Below are positions 44,193 to 52,989 of a stretch of DNA of 64,000 nucleotides, one piece after another. The notes beneath the pieces are model-generated. The model saw only the letters and a program-made list of their open reading frames with translations, was not told the DNA's origin and made no database searches. The stretch lies in assembly GCA_016716505.1 (NCBI GenBank), contig JADJWF010000011.1, forward strand, positions 248,001-312,000, read 5' to 3'. Made by a program: the position numbers and the translations under genes. Position 1 is the first letter of the stretch. Every line of letters starts with the position of its first letter. The DNA is from Verrucomicrobiota bacterium (GTDB taxonomy: Bacteria > Verrucomicrobiota > Verrucomicrobiia > Limisphaerales > J093).

Positions 44193-44773
44193 GCGGATCG
44201 GTCCCGCTCCCCCTGCCTTCACCTCCAGCCGTGCTGGTGAAGGCAGGCGGGTGCAACCAGCGTTCGCGCCGCCGTCGCAACACCTCCAGCGCCGGTTGGT
44301 CGTGATCAGGGCGGCCCCGGCGGCTTCGCCCTCCGACTTGAAGCGACATAGCCGTCCCTCCGAATCTGCGACGGCCTTGCCGCACCAACTTGGTCTGCGG
44401 CAAAAGACCAGTCCCCAATCAGGAAGGCAGATGGCCTTGGGCCAGATTTCTCCGGCCCGAGGTGACTTCAAGCCGGGCGCGTTCGCTCGGGGCCAGGATT
44501 TAAGGGCTGGCCTCCCGGTGATTGGCCCTCCGCCAACTCCGAGCCCAGTTCGCGGCGGGGACCGCCCGGTGGAAAGCCAAAACCCAATTCCATCTCATAC
44601 CCAAGCCGCCTTGATCTCCCAACCACTTGACGGTTGACGAACATTGTCAGCCGACGCGGCACTTCTGATTTGAAATTGTCGGCCACCGGGACCGGGGCCG
44701 ATCGCCGTATCGCCTTGATGGTCGGGCAAAAGATGGCCTGCGATCGCCGCCGTCGGATGGTATGCTCGACGCC
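44193..44773. other. 581-bp stretch without a clear gene
   Basis: Contains the stem-loop after yceI. On the minus strand about 44250-44470 encodes a Cys/Trp-rich frame (CLPDWGLVFCRRPSWCGK) that looks somewhat protein-like but has no family resemblance and opposes both neighbours. I treat it as non-coding or a relic. The 3' end should hold the promoter of the isochorismatase-fold gene. Confidence 0.5.
44212..44247 (+). terminator. Stem-loop after yceI
   Basis: Perfect 12-bp inverted repeat cctgccttcacc / ggtgaaggcagg (44212-44223 and 44236-44247) with a 12-nt loop, 20 bp past the yceI stop. No T-run follows, so it may be a factor-dependent terminator or an RNA-stabilising hairpin. Confidence 0.5.
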
Positions 44774-45601
44774 ATGAGCGAACGCAGAAAAAGGCGCTGG
44801 TTCACCGGTGGTCTGGCGCTTGTTTCGCTGATGGCGCTCGGGTCGCGGCTTGTTGCTGACGAACCGTCGAGTGCGACCAATGCGAGTGCTGCCGTGGACG
44901 ACCTGCCGGCGCGCGCAATGCCCACCCCGGACTTTTTCCAGGGTTGCGCCTTCATCTGCGTGGACATCCAGCCCGGCGAACGCAAGCACCTGACCGACGA
45001 GGCGGTGCCCAAGGGCTGGCGCAAAGGCGGCTTCACCGCGGCGGATGTGAACGCCGCGACGGATTATGCGTTCGATGTAGCTTATCCGAACGCCCGTCTG
45101 GTGGCCGATGCCTGCCGCCGCCTGCGCCTGCCCATGATCTTCCTGCACTGGGGAAGCCTCTTTCGCGACGGCATGGACCTCGATCCCGAAATCCGCAAGA
45201 CGTTCCTCACCGAATACGGCACCAACTACGCCGCGTGGGCCCATTGTATTCAGGACCCGCAGTCCCGCCCCGCTGATGAACTGGGCGTCCGGCCCGGCGA
45301 ATACGTCCTGCCCAAGACCGGTCAGGACGCATTCACGTCCTCCAACCTTGGTTTTCTGCTGACCAACCTGAACGTGCGCAACCTGGTATTTGTGGGCGGA
45401 CACACCGAGGCGTGTCTCGGCGAGACCGCGCGGAGCGCGCGTGAACGCGGGTTTCGCACGCTGTGCGTCGTGGATGCCACGTTCAACGCCCGCGAGTCCA
45501 GCCGGCTCAAGGGCATCCGGGAGGCGAAGTTCGATTTCGTGCTGACGACCGACGAGTTCGTGAAGTTCGCGCAGAGTGCCGCGAATGCGCTCTCCCACTG
45601 A
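44774..45601 (+). CDS. Secreted isochorismatase-fold cysteine hydrolase
   Basis: 275 residues from the ATG at 44774; four codons upstream another ATG exists. A hydrophobic N-terminal segment (FTGGLALVSLMALGSRLVA) suggests export, which is uncommon in this family. The catalytic triad is complete: D64 in FICVDIQPGE, K181 in VLPKTGQDAF, and C214 in GGHTEACLGETA, with the cis-peptide loop before it. Typical reactions are hydrolysis of amides such as nicotinamide, carbamoylsarcosine or ureides; the substrate is unknown. The next gene, a glycosidase-like protein, begins 36 bp downstream in the same direction. Confidence 0.85.
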   Translation: MSERRKRRWFTGGLALVSLMALGSRLVADEPSSATNASAAVDDLPARAMPTPDFFQGCAFICVDIQPGERKHLTDEAVPKGWRKGGFTAADVNAATDYAFDVAYPNARLVADACRRLRLPMIFLHWGSLFRDGMDLDPEIRKTFLTEYGTNYAAWAHCIQDPQSRPADELGVRPGEYVLPKTGQDAFTSSNLGFLLTNLNVRNLVFVGGHTEACLGETARSARERGFRTLCVVDATFNARESSRLKGIREAKFDFVLTTDEFVKFAQSAANALSH

Positions 45602-45637
45602 AGTGGCGACCCAAACCGGCAAACCCTGACTTCCTTG

Positions 45638-47797
45638 ATGCGCCCATACCTTTTCACCGCTCTGTGGCTCGCGTCGCTGGTGACGCTGCACGTGGCGAGC
45701 GCGGCCTCGCCCCTTCCGCCGACACGGTTCACGCAGATTCGCGTGAACTCTTCCGCGCCGCCCATCCTCACCGCCGCCGAGAATCTCCGCGACTTCTTGA
45801 GGGCGGGAGGCGCGGACATTTCAGTGGTCACGGGTGCCGACACCCGCAAGGTCGCAGCCGCCGGAACAATCCTCATCGGCACCACGGCCGACACACCGCA
45901 GCTCGCGCGTTGGGCGAAGGCCCGCCGCCTGAGCGTGACCGCATCGGATTCATCGGGCGACGCCTACGAGATCGCCGTGCTGGACGGCGTGGTTGCCGTC
46001 AACGGGGCAAATCCGCGCTCCGCGCTCTACGGCGTCTTCGAGCTTGAAGACATCATCGCGGAGCATGGCGGGGTGCCGAAAGCTCTCACGCGGCGTGCCC
46101 GGCCTTCGCTGCGACTGCGGTTGCTGCACCCGCGCGTGCATGGCGGTTTTGGTGGCTACCGCCGAAGCGATTTCGAGTATCTGGCGCGCTGCGGCGGCAA
46201 TGTCGCCCACCTCACGCACGACTGGATGAGGGAGAAGACCCTCTTCAGCTTCGTTCCCTCCACGGTATTCCCCAGAGCTGAGGACCCGCAGACGCTGGAC
46301 CGCAACCGCGCCCGGCTGCGCCAGTATCTCGACTGGTGCAAGCTGTACAGCTTGGAGGCGGCGATGTGGCTGTGCGAAATCCCCTGCCAGGGCGGCCCGT
46401 GGACTCCGCCCGCGGTCCGCCAGGCGTTCCTTGACCGCTTCCCCGCCGAGTGCCTCTCGGACAGCGGTACCTATCAGGGCAAGGTGCTCTGCCTCGCTCA
46501 TCCGCAGGTCGAGCAGGAGTATCGGCGCATGATGCGCCAGTTTCTGACGGAGTTTCCCGAGATCGCGATGTTCCTCGTCTTCACGCTGGACTCGAATGGC
46601 GAGCTTTGCGACCCCGCGACCTGTCCGCGTCACCAAGGCGTCAGCAAGCTGACGCAATACAACCGCCTCCTGGCCCTGCTGACCACCGAAGGGCGCCAAG
46701 TCCGGCCCGATTTTCAGGTGTTCTCCGTGGGGTGGAGCTGGAAGTTCCGCGGCGAACCCGATTTTCTCGCCCAACAGGCCGCACAACCCGCGGGTGCGGG
46801 CCTGACCCTGCCGCCTGACGGGGAAGCCTGGTCCTTTGACCGCAAGACGACCGACTTGCTGCTCGATGCGCGGGCACTGACCCGGAAGCACGGACAGGCT
46901 TTCCTCGGCTACGACATCTTCCTCTGGGGTGACGATACCGTGTTCAGCGAGATCGAGGGCAGCCGACTGCCCCGTGGACTGGGCGTGACCCGGCTCTACG
47001 ACTTCCCGCTCGGCATCGCGGCCAAGCTGCGGCGCTGGCGGGGGTTGGCGGCGGATGGTTTCTTTGACCAGTGGGGCACCATGGCGGAATACGTCTCCTG
47101 CAACGCCGTGGCCCTGCGCGACCTGATGTTTCATCCGGAGAACGCGGAACCGGCGAAGCTCGAGGCCTGGGCTCAATCGCTGGCCGCCCGCCGGTTCGGC
47201 CCCGCTGCCGCGCCGTGGGTGCTGGCCGCTTGGAAGGAGATTGAAGCGGCCCAGCAAATCCAGTCCGACCACACCTATTACTGGCATCATCTGCGCCCTG
47301 CCTGGTCCGAACCCGTGTTGCAGTGCCCGATCACCCCTGAGGCTCTACGGGAGGCGAAAATCTTCCACAACGGTCGCTCCAGCCTGGAGCCGTCCAAGCT
47401 GCACAGTTCGCACGACTACTCGCCGTATCGGGACGATGTGTCCGCCGCCAAAGCGATCGCCCCGGCGTTGCGCAGGGCGGCCGAACACTTCGGCAAAGCC
47501 CTCGCCCATCTTCAGGCCGCCCGGCCGCTCATGGGCGAGGACATCCGCTCGATGCTCGACCACTGGTATCAGCCTGAACCCGGCGCTGCTGCCCGGCTCA
47601 CACCGCGCCAGGTGCTCGACGAGCAAATGATCGCCGTGCGGCTCCAGGAACAGTGCCAGCGCCGCATGAGCCGTTTCTTCGAAGCCTGGGCCTTGGTCCG
47701 GACTTTGCCTGCCCCGGGGTCGCCCGAGTACCAGGCAGCCCTCGAGCGACTCGCCGCCCTCCAGCAAGAGGATGAATCGCCCGTGCCCCTTCCCTAG
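45638..47797 (+). CDS. Secreted alpha-glucuronidase/hexosaminidase-like protein
   Basis: 719 residues from ATG 45638 with signal peptide ending near HVASA. Residues ~35-135 form the GH67/GH20-type N-terminal alpha/beta domain (ILTAAENLRDFLRAGGADIS, VNGANPRSALYGVFELEDII). The central barrel contains RLRLLHPRVHGGFGGYRRSD, WLCEIPCQGGPW, LVFTLDSNGELCDPATCP and FLGYDIFLWGDD. The C-terminal ~200 residues are helical. The layout resembles DUF4838 and GH67-like proteins, but the catalytic acid and family are not certain. It is the second protein in the window with this N-terminal domain. Probably co-transcribed with the isochorismatase-fold gene. Confidence 0.75.
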   Translation: MRPYLFTALWLASLVTLHVASAASPLPPTRFTQIRVNSSAPPILTAAENLRDFLRAGGADISVVTGADTRKVAAAGTILIGTTADTPQLARWAKARRLSVTASDSSGDAYEIAVLDGVVAVNGANPRSALYGVFELEDIIAEHGGVPKALTRRARPSLRLRLLHPRVHGGFGGYRRSDFEYLARCGGNVAHLTHDWMREKTLFSFVPSTVFPRAEDPQTLDRNRARLRQYLDWCKLYSLEAAMWLCEIPCQGGPWTPPAVRQAFLDRFPAECLSDSGTYQGKVLCLAHPQVEQEYRRMMRQFLTEFPEIAMFLVFTLDSNGELCDPATCPRHQGVSKLTQYNRLLALLTTEGRQVRPDFQVFSVGWSWKFRGEPDFLAQQAAQPAGAGLTLPPDGEAWSFDRKTTDLLLDARALTRKHGQAFLGYDIFLWGDDTVFSEIEGSRLPRGLGVTRLYDFPLGIAAKLRRWRGLAADGFFDQWGTMAEYVSCNAVALRDLMFHPENAEPAKLEAWAQSLAARRFGPAAAPWVLAAWKEIEAAQQIQSDHTYYWHHLRPAWSEPVLQCPITPEALREAKIFHNGRSSLEPSKLHSSHDYSPYRDDVSAAKAIAPALRRAAEHFGKALAHLQAARPLMGEDIRSMLDHWYQPEPGAAARLTPRQVLDEQMIAVRLQEQCQRRMSRFFEAWALVRTLPAPGSPEYQAALERLAALQQEDESPVPLP

Positions 47798-48048
47798 AGC
47801 TCAAAATGATCACCGAGCCCATCGCTGCCGCCTGCACCGCAACCTGAGTTCAGGCCGCTGACCGCTGGCGACAGCCAAAACCGCCTTGACCCGGAAAGCG
47901 CCAGCCCGGACGCTCCGCTTATCCGAACGACGCAATTCCGCGACCAAGGGAGGCGGTATCGCATCCCGGCTGCGCATTGCGTTGGCGCGTTGCGGGGCTT
48001 CGTCCTGTCCGACCGAGAGGTTTGGGTCCCGTCGCGGCTTCCAGTCCT

Positions 48049-49362
48049 ATGAACGGTCCAGAGCAACTCACAAAGGTCAAACATAACGGCAACGGCGCCC
48101 ACGGGAGCGACGTGGCTTCTCGTATCGGTGCCCCCACCGGGCCGTCCACGGCCGGCCGGAGCGGCGGCAGCAATGGCTCGTTGCGCCTTCTGGACAAGGT
48201 CCGGGGCTTCAAGAACGCCAGCCAGGTGCGCAGTCTGGGGCTGTATCCGTACTTCCGCATGATCTCCTCGGCGCAGGACACGGAGGTGATCATTGACGGC
48301 CGGAAGGTGTTGATGCTGGGCTCGAACAGCTACCTCGGACTCACCAACGACCCCCGGATCAAGGAGGCGGTTCACGCGGCGGTGGCCAAGTACGGCTCGG
48401 GTTGCGCCGGCTCGCGATTCCTCAATGGGACGCTCGACATCCACATCGAGCTGGAGCAGGAGCTGGCGCGGTTGATGAACAAGGAGGCCGTGCTGCTGTA
48501 CAGCACCGGGTTTCAGGTCAACCTCGGCGTCATCAGCGCCCTGGTGGGCAAGGGCGAGTACGTCATCGGCGACAAAAGCAACCACGCCTCGATTGTCGAA
48601 GGCTGCCAACTGACCCAGGGCAAATTCCTGCGTTTCTCGCACCGCGACATGGCGGCGCTGGAAAACCGCCTCCAACAGATCGAGCCCGACGCCGGCAAAC
48701 TGATCGTCGTGGACGGCGTGTTCAGCATGGAGGGCGACATCATCCAGTTGCCCGAGCTGTGCCGGCTCGCGCAGGCTCACAACGCCGTGGTGATGGTGGA
48801 CGATGCCCACTCGATCGGCGTTCTCGGTCGCAATGGCTCCGGCACGGCCGATCACTTTGGCCTCACGGATCAGGTTCACCTGATCATGGGCACCTTCAGC
48901 AAGTCCCTGGCGAGCCTCGGCGGCTTCATCGCGTCCGACTTCGCGACGATTGATTACCTGAAGCACCACTCGCGGGCGCTGATTTTCAGCGCGAGCATGA
49001 GCCCGGCCAACGCCGCCGCCTGTCTCGCCGCCGTCCGGATCATGCAAGCCGAGCCCGAGCGCATCGCCCGCCTCTGGCGCAACACGGAGCGCATGAAGCA
49101 GGGCCTGCTGAGCCTCGGGTTTGATCTGGGGGCTTCGCAGACGCCCATTCTGCCCGTGTACATCCGCGATCTGATGCGCACCTTCCGCTTCTGCAAACGG
49201 CTCGAAGAGGAGGGCGTCTTCGTGAACCCTGTGGTGTCCCCCGGCGTGTTGCCGGGGCACGAGTTGATCCGCATCAGCTTGATGGCCACCCACACGGACG
49301 AGCAGATTGATTTCGCCCTCGAGAAGCTGGCCAAAATCGGCCGCGAACTCGGGACCCTTTGA
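48049..49362 (+). CDS. spt: Serine palmitoyltransferase-like alpha-oxoamine synthase
   Basis: 437 residues from ATG 48049, with a ~55-residue disordered Gly/Ser-rich N-terminal extension. PLP enzyme of the alpha-oxoamine synthase family. Motifs: GLYPYFRMISSAQDTEVIIDG, LGSNSYLGLTNDPRIKEA, GSGCAGSRFLNGTLDIH, STGFQVNLGVISAL, DDAHSIG (251-257) and the PLP lysine K285 in GTFSKSLASLGG. These blocks closely follow Bacteroidetes-type serine palmitoyltransferase, which joins serine and an acyl-CoA or acyl-ACP in sphingolipid synthesis. Alternatives are glycine C-acetyltransferase or BioF. The next gene, a CerR-like dehydrogenase, supports the sphingolipid reading. A separate BioF-like paralogue lies at 60901. 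Confidence 0.75.
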   Translation: MNGPEQLTKVKHNGNGAHGSDVASRIGAPTGPSTAGRSGGSNGSLRLLDKVRGFKNASQVRSLGLYPYFRMISSAQDTEVIIDGRKVLMLGSNSYLGLTNDPRIKEAVHAAVAKYGSGCAGSRFLNGTLDIHIELEQELARLMNKEAVLLYSTGFQVNLGVISALVGKGEYVIGDKSNHASIVEGCQLTQGKFLRFSHRDMAALENRLQQIEPDAGKLIVVDGVFSMEGDIIQLPELCRLAQAHNAVVMVDDAHSIGVLGRNGSGTADHFGLTDQVHLIMGTFSKSLASLGGFIASDFATIDYLKHHSRALIFSASMSPANAAACLAAVRIMQAEPERIARLWRNTERMKQGLLSLGFDLGASQTPILPVYIRDLMRTFRFCKRLEEEGVFVNPVVSPGVLPGHELIRISLMATHTDEQIDFALEKLAKIGRELGTL

Positions 49363-49407
49363 TGTCGCCGGAGACGGCGCAGCGCGGCGGGGACCGCCGA
49401 CTCTCGG

Positions 49408-50391
49408 ATGAAAGTCCTGCTCACCGGCGCCAGCGGCTTCGTGGGTAGCCACATTCTTGACGGATTGGTGGCGCGCGACATTCCGACCACCGTCCTGCTG
49501 CGGGCCACCAGCCATCGCCGGTTCCTCGAGCCGCATTTCGGCCGAATCACCATCGCCGACGGCGCATTGTCGGAGCCCACCAGTCTCGCCGCCGCGCTGG
49601 CCGGCATCACCCACGTGATCCACTGCGCGGGTGCCACCAAGGCGGTCCACGCGGAGGAGCTCTATCGGGTGAACCGCGACGGCACCCGCAACCTGGTGGC
49701 GGCGGTCAACGCCTGCGCTCCGAACGTCAAGCGACTGGTGCATATCTCCAGCCTGGCCGTTTCCGGCGCCGGCACCCGCGCGGCGCCGGCCCGGGAGGAC
49801 GCCTCGCCGCAGCCCGTCTCCGAGTACGGCCGCAGCAAGCTGGCCGCGGAGCTTGAAGTCACGCGGGGCAGTCGGGTGCCGTACGTCATTCTCCGCCCCG
49901 GCGGCGTGTACGGGCCGCGAGACCGCGAGTTTTTGCCGCTGTTCAAGGCAGCGCGACACCGGGTCGTTCCGGCGTTTGGCGGCGGGCGGCAGGAATTGAG
50001 TCTGGTGTTTGCGAAGGATCTCGCGGCGGTGGCGCTGGCCGCGTTGGAACGAGACATCCCGTCGGGCGTGGTCTGTCATGTGGCGTCCCCGGAGGTCGTC
50101 ACGGCCCGCCAGCTTACGGACGAAGTCGCGGCGGTCATGGGTGTTCGCGCGTGGACGCTGCCATTGCCAAACGCTGTTCTGCCCGTGCTGTGCGGTGTGG
50201 CTCAGTGGGCGGCTCGTTTGACCGGCCGCGCAAGCATTCTCGCCCACGGCAAACGTCACGAGCTGGCCGCGCCCGGTTGGGTCGCGGACGTCAGCCGGTT
50301 GAAAACGGCTCTCGGCCGGGATTGCCCCACTCCCCTGCGGGCGGGTTTGGCCGAAACCTTCGAGTGGTATCGTCGCGAGGGCTGGGTCTGA
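49408..50391 (+). CDS. NAD-dependent epimerase/dehydratase, possible ceramide reductase CerR-like
   Basis: 327 residues from ATG 49408. Extended-SDR motifs: TGASGFVGSHI near the N-terminus, VIHCAGATKAVHAEELYRVN, LVHISSLAVSG and the catalytic YGRSK in VSEYGRSKLAAEL. The middle (LRPGGVYGPRDREFLPLFKA) is typical of epimerase/dehydratase-like proteins. In Caulobacter an enzyme of this annotation (CerR) reduces the oxidised sphingoid intermediate and sits near spt. The position 45 bp behind the serine palmitoyltransferase-like gene makes that role plausible. It could also act on a nucleotide sugar or sterol-like substrate. Confidence 0.7.
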   Translation: MKVLLTGASGFVGSHILDGLVARDIPTTVLLRATSHRRFLEPHFGRITIADGALSEPTSLAAALAGITHVIHCAGATKAVHAEELYRVNRDGTRNLVAAVNACAPNVKRLVHISSLAVSGAGTRAAPAREDASPQPVSEYGRSKLAAELEVTRGSRVPYVILRPGGVYGPRDREFLPLFKAARHRVVPAFGGGRQELSLVFAKDLAAVALAALERDIPSGVVCHVASPEVVTARQLTDEVAAVMGVRAWTLPLPNAVLPVLCGVAQWAARLTGRASILAHGKRHELAAPGWVADVSRLKTALGRDCPTPLRAGLAETFEWYRREGWV

Positions 50392-50503
50392 CCCGGGGAG
50401 AGCCCGTCGGAACGGCGACAGCCGACGGCCAGTGGCGCCGCTCGTTGGTGACAGGCGCGGGGGAATCGTGTAGCACCAGTGCGATCAATCGAATTCACTG
50501 CCC

Positions 50504-51145
50504 ATGAAAACGCCATCAGCGCTTTTCGCCGTGTTCGCTGTCCTCGTATCCGTCGCCCGCGCGGCGGAGCCGGCGGTCGTGTTTGCCGACGCTTTCGACC
50601 ACCGGCTGGCTGACGGCTGGACGTGGTTGCGCGAGGCACCGGAGTTTTGGTGCCTGCGCGAGGGCGCGCTTGAGATCCGCGTGCAACCGGGGGACGCCCA
50701 AACGGTTCGAAACGCCCTCGTCCGCCCCTCGCCCGACCGGCGTCAAGGCCGGTTCGCGATCGAGGTGACGGTCACCAACCTCAAGCGTCCGACCCAGCAG
50801 TTCGAGCAGGCCGGGATCACGTGGTACACCAACGGCGAGCCGGTTTTCAAACTCGTGAAGGAGTTGGTGGACGGGCAGTTGATGATCATTCCGGGCCGTC
50901 CGGCCATGACCAACGACAGCGTGCAACTGCGGCTCATCGTCAGTGCCGACTCGTGGGTCGCCCAGTTCCGACCGGATGGGAAGGGCGAGTTTCAGACGGC
51001 CGCCAAGGGCACGCTGCCGCCGCCGGCCAACGATCAGGTCAGCCTTCAGTGTTACCACGGCCCCGCGGATGCCGAGCACTGGATTCGCTTCGACGACTTC
51101 CGCATCCTGAAATTGGACGACGAGGCGGCGGCGCCCCGCCGGTAG
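50504..51145 (+). CDS. Secreted DUF1349 (concanavalin-like) protein
   Basis: 213 residues from the ATG at 50504 with signal peptide ending near SVARA. The body is the beta-jelly-roll of DUF1349: DAFDHRLADGWTWLREAPEFW, EQAGITWYTNGEPVFKLVKE and HWIRFDDFRIL. Such domains probably bind carbohydrate; no catalytic role is established. It faces the exosortase operon (51-bp convergent gap). Confidence 0.85.
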   Translation: MKTPSALFAVFAVLVSVARAAEPAVVFADAFDHRLADGWTWLREAPEFWCLREGALEIRVQPGDAQTVRNALVRPSPDRRQGRFAIEVTVTNLKRPTQQFEQAGITWYTNGEPVFKLVKELVDGQLMIIPGRPAMTNDSVQLRLIVSADSWVAQFRPDGKGEFQTAAKGTLPPPANDQVSLQCYHGPADAEHWIRFDDFRILKLDDEAAAPRR

Positions 51146-51196
51146 TTGGCGGTAGAGCGCAGGTTCCCCCGCTGGCACTTCCGACGGCGGACCGGG

Positions 51197-51949
51197 TCAC
51201 TGTGCGGCGCTCGAGGGGCCGGGCGCGGTGGCGGCGGCGGGCAACGTGGTCACTTGGAACTCCGGGGTGGCGGCGGCGACAAAGTTCCGGATGCGGTCGA
51301 AGGTGGCCTCCTCCTGGCCCGGCGGGCAGACGGCAAAGCAGCTCACATACGCCCAGCGTGGCAGGACGCCGGTTCGCAGCAGATCCCAGGTGAGGTAACC
51401 AACGCGTCCGAAGTGGCTGGCGGTAATCCGCTCGGCCGAGACGAACCAAAAGACGTACACGCCGCTGTACTGGACCGGCTTGCCGGCCGTGTCGCTCGTC
51501 ACCAGTGACGTCACGAACTTGCGGACCGGCAGGTCGTACGCGTGGGGGGCGGCAATCGGAATGGTGGTGGTCTCGCGTTCGATGATGCGCCAGCCCTGGG
51601 CTTCGAGACAAAACTCAGGCTTGTGAATGCTGGTGCGATCCACGCCCATCATCACCACGCTGAGAAGGATTTCGTGGCCGCTGGGGGAGCGGTACATGCG
51701 CCGCCCGAACGTGGTGTCCTTGGGCAACGTTTGCAGTTCAATCTCCTCCGGTGGGACGTTGGTGGAGGTGTACTGGCGGACCCGGACCGGCAGGAGGATT
51801 TCGAGGCGGTTGGTCGTGCCGGGCAGCACGGCCACCTTGAGGCCGGGTTCGCCGAGCTTTTGCCGGGCCTTGAGTCGCAGCAGCGCGCCCGCCGTGGCAC
51901 CGATGAGCGCCAGCGCGACGAGGGCCAGGATCCATTTCTGTCGGATCAT
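51197..51949 (-). CDS. EpsI-family exosortase-associated protein
   Basis: 250 residues from the ATG at 51947-51949, overlapping the exosortase stop by four bases (ATGA). One N-terminal membrane helix (WILALVALALIGATAGALLRL) anchors a periplasmic EpsI domain: SPSGHEILLSVVMMGVDRTS followed by HKPEFCLEAQGW, and later YVFWFVSAERIT. The H-x-P-x-x-C-L-x-x-x-G-W block is the EpsI signature. EpsI-like proteins work beside exosortases in EPS and PEP-CTERM systems. The reaction is unknown. The overlap indicates coupled translation with the exosortase. Confidence 0.85.
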   Translation of the reverse strand: MIRQKWILALVALALIGATAGALLRLKARQKLGEPGLKVAVLPGTTNRLEILLPVRVRQYTSTNVPPEEIELQTLPKDTTFGRRMYRSPSGHEILLSVVMMGVDRTSIHKPEFCLEAQGWRIIERETTTIPIAAPHAYDLPVRKFVTSLVTSDTAGKPVQYSGVYVFWFVSAERITASHFGRVGYLTWDLLRTGVLPRWAYVSCFAVCPPGQEEATFDRIRNFVAAATPEFQVTTLPAAATAPGPSSAAQ

Positions 51950-52926
51950 GCCGGATCGGGTTGGGGTGCGACCGGCGCCGCGGCCGGGGGCGGCTCGGGG
52001 TCCCGGAGCCAGTTGCCCAGCGCGATCATGACCGCGAGGGCCAGAGCGAAAGTGAGAAAGCCGAACCAATCATGGACCACTTCGCCGGCCTTCTGCCCGA
52101 AAGCTTCCGCAGCCACGACGATGCCCACCAACCGGATTACGTTGCCGATGAGCGCGAGGGGAGCGGCGATGAAGACCATCAACGCCCGCTTCCAGGGAGT
52201 GCGGAACGAAATGAAGCCGTAGATGGTCGTGAGGGCGAAGAGCGTCACCAGACTGCGAATGCCACTGCACGCCGCGGCCACCTCGTAGTGGTAGCCGCCC
52301 TTCGGGTCAATGATCTGAATCCCCACCTGGATCACGGGAATGCCCAGCAGGTGCTTGCAGACGAAGACCGAAATGTCGGTGGAAACCTTCCGCAGCGGAA
52401 TGGTGATCGGGTCCGCCAGGTCACCGATGGGCACGCAAAAGACCATCAACCCAAACGGAAAAGCCATCGCCCACGCCAGCCGCCAGCCCCAGACCACCGC
52501 GATGAGCACGTAGATCCCGGCCAGCATCGCCACGACGGAAACCTTCGGCTGCTGAATCAGGAAACCCACCAGGTGCAACCCCAGCGCGCCAGCCAGCAAC
52601 GCCAGACCGGCCGGCCAGGGTTTCTTTGGAACGGCGGCGAGGTCAGCGCGCTTCCACCAGAGCAGCGCCAGGACCACGAAAGGGATCAAGAGTCCGTGAC
52701 TGTCCTCGGAGTCCGGCCGCGTGTACAAGGTGTAGGTCCATTCGAGCAAGGACGGGGAAGCGACATACCCGAAGGTCGAGTTGCCGAGGAAATGAAACAA
52801 CGCCAGCCACGCGGCTAGGAGGCCGAAAAACAGCGGCTTGTCCGGAATTCCCCGCCAAGTGGAGGGAAACTCCGCGCGGAAGACGTCGAAGGCGTTTCTG
52901 CCGGTGGTGGATGCCGAATCAGACAT
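51946..52926 (-). CDS. xrt: Exosortase (PEP-CTERM transpeptidase)
   Basis: 326 residues with about eight membrane helices. Active-site residues of the exosortase/archaeosortase family are all visible: C220 in EVAAACSGIRSL, R265 in GNVIRLVGI and H285 in VVHDWFGFLTF. A long insertion after the first helices (TLYTRPDSEDSHGLLIPFVV) carries the DSHG motif. The enzyme recognises C-terminal PEP-CTERM tripartite signals at the inner membrane. No PEP-CTERM tail was found in the proteins of this window, so substrates are elsewhere. EpsI is coupled downstream; an EEP-family gene lies 63 bp upstream. Confidence 0.92.
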   Translation of the reverse strand: MSDSASTTGRNAFDVFRAEFPSTWRGIPDKPLFFGLLAAWLALFHFLGNSTFGYVASPSLLEWTYTLYTRPDSEDSHGLLIPFVVLALLWWKRADLAAVPKKPWPAGLALLAGALGLHLVGFLIQQPKVSVVAMLAGIYVLIAVVWGWRLAWAMAFPFGLMVFCVPIGDLADPITIPLRKVSTDISVFVCKHLLGIPVIQVGIQIIDPKGGYHYEVAAACSGIRSLVTLFALTTIYGFISFRTPWKRALMVFIAAPLALIGNVIRLVGIVVAAEAFGQKAGEVVHDWFGFLTFALALAVMIALGNWLRDPEPPPAAAPVAPQPDPA

Positions 52927-52989
52927 GGCGCAAGACCGACCAATCTGACACCACGGCCGGACCGGTGCTCAAACAAAAAAGGTGTTCGG

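Noticed and set aside
44250..44470. Cys/Trp-rich minus-strand frame between yceI and the isochorismatase-fold gene
   Set aside because: Looks slightly protein-like but has no start signal, no family resemblance and opposes both neighbours.
47794..50259. 821-codon open frame on the minus strand
   Set aside because: Antisense to the serine palmitoyltransferase-like and epimerase genes, which have complete family motifs.
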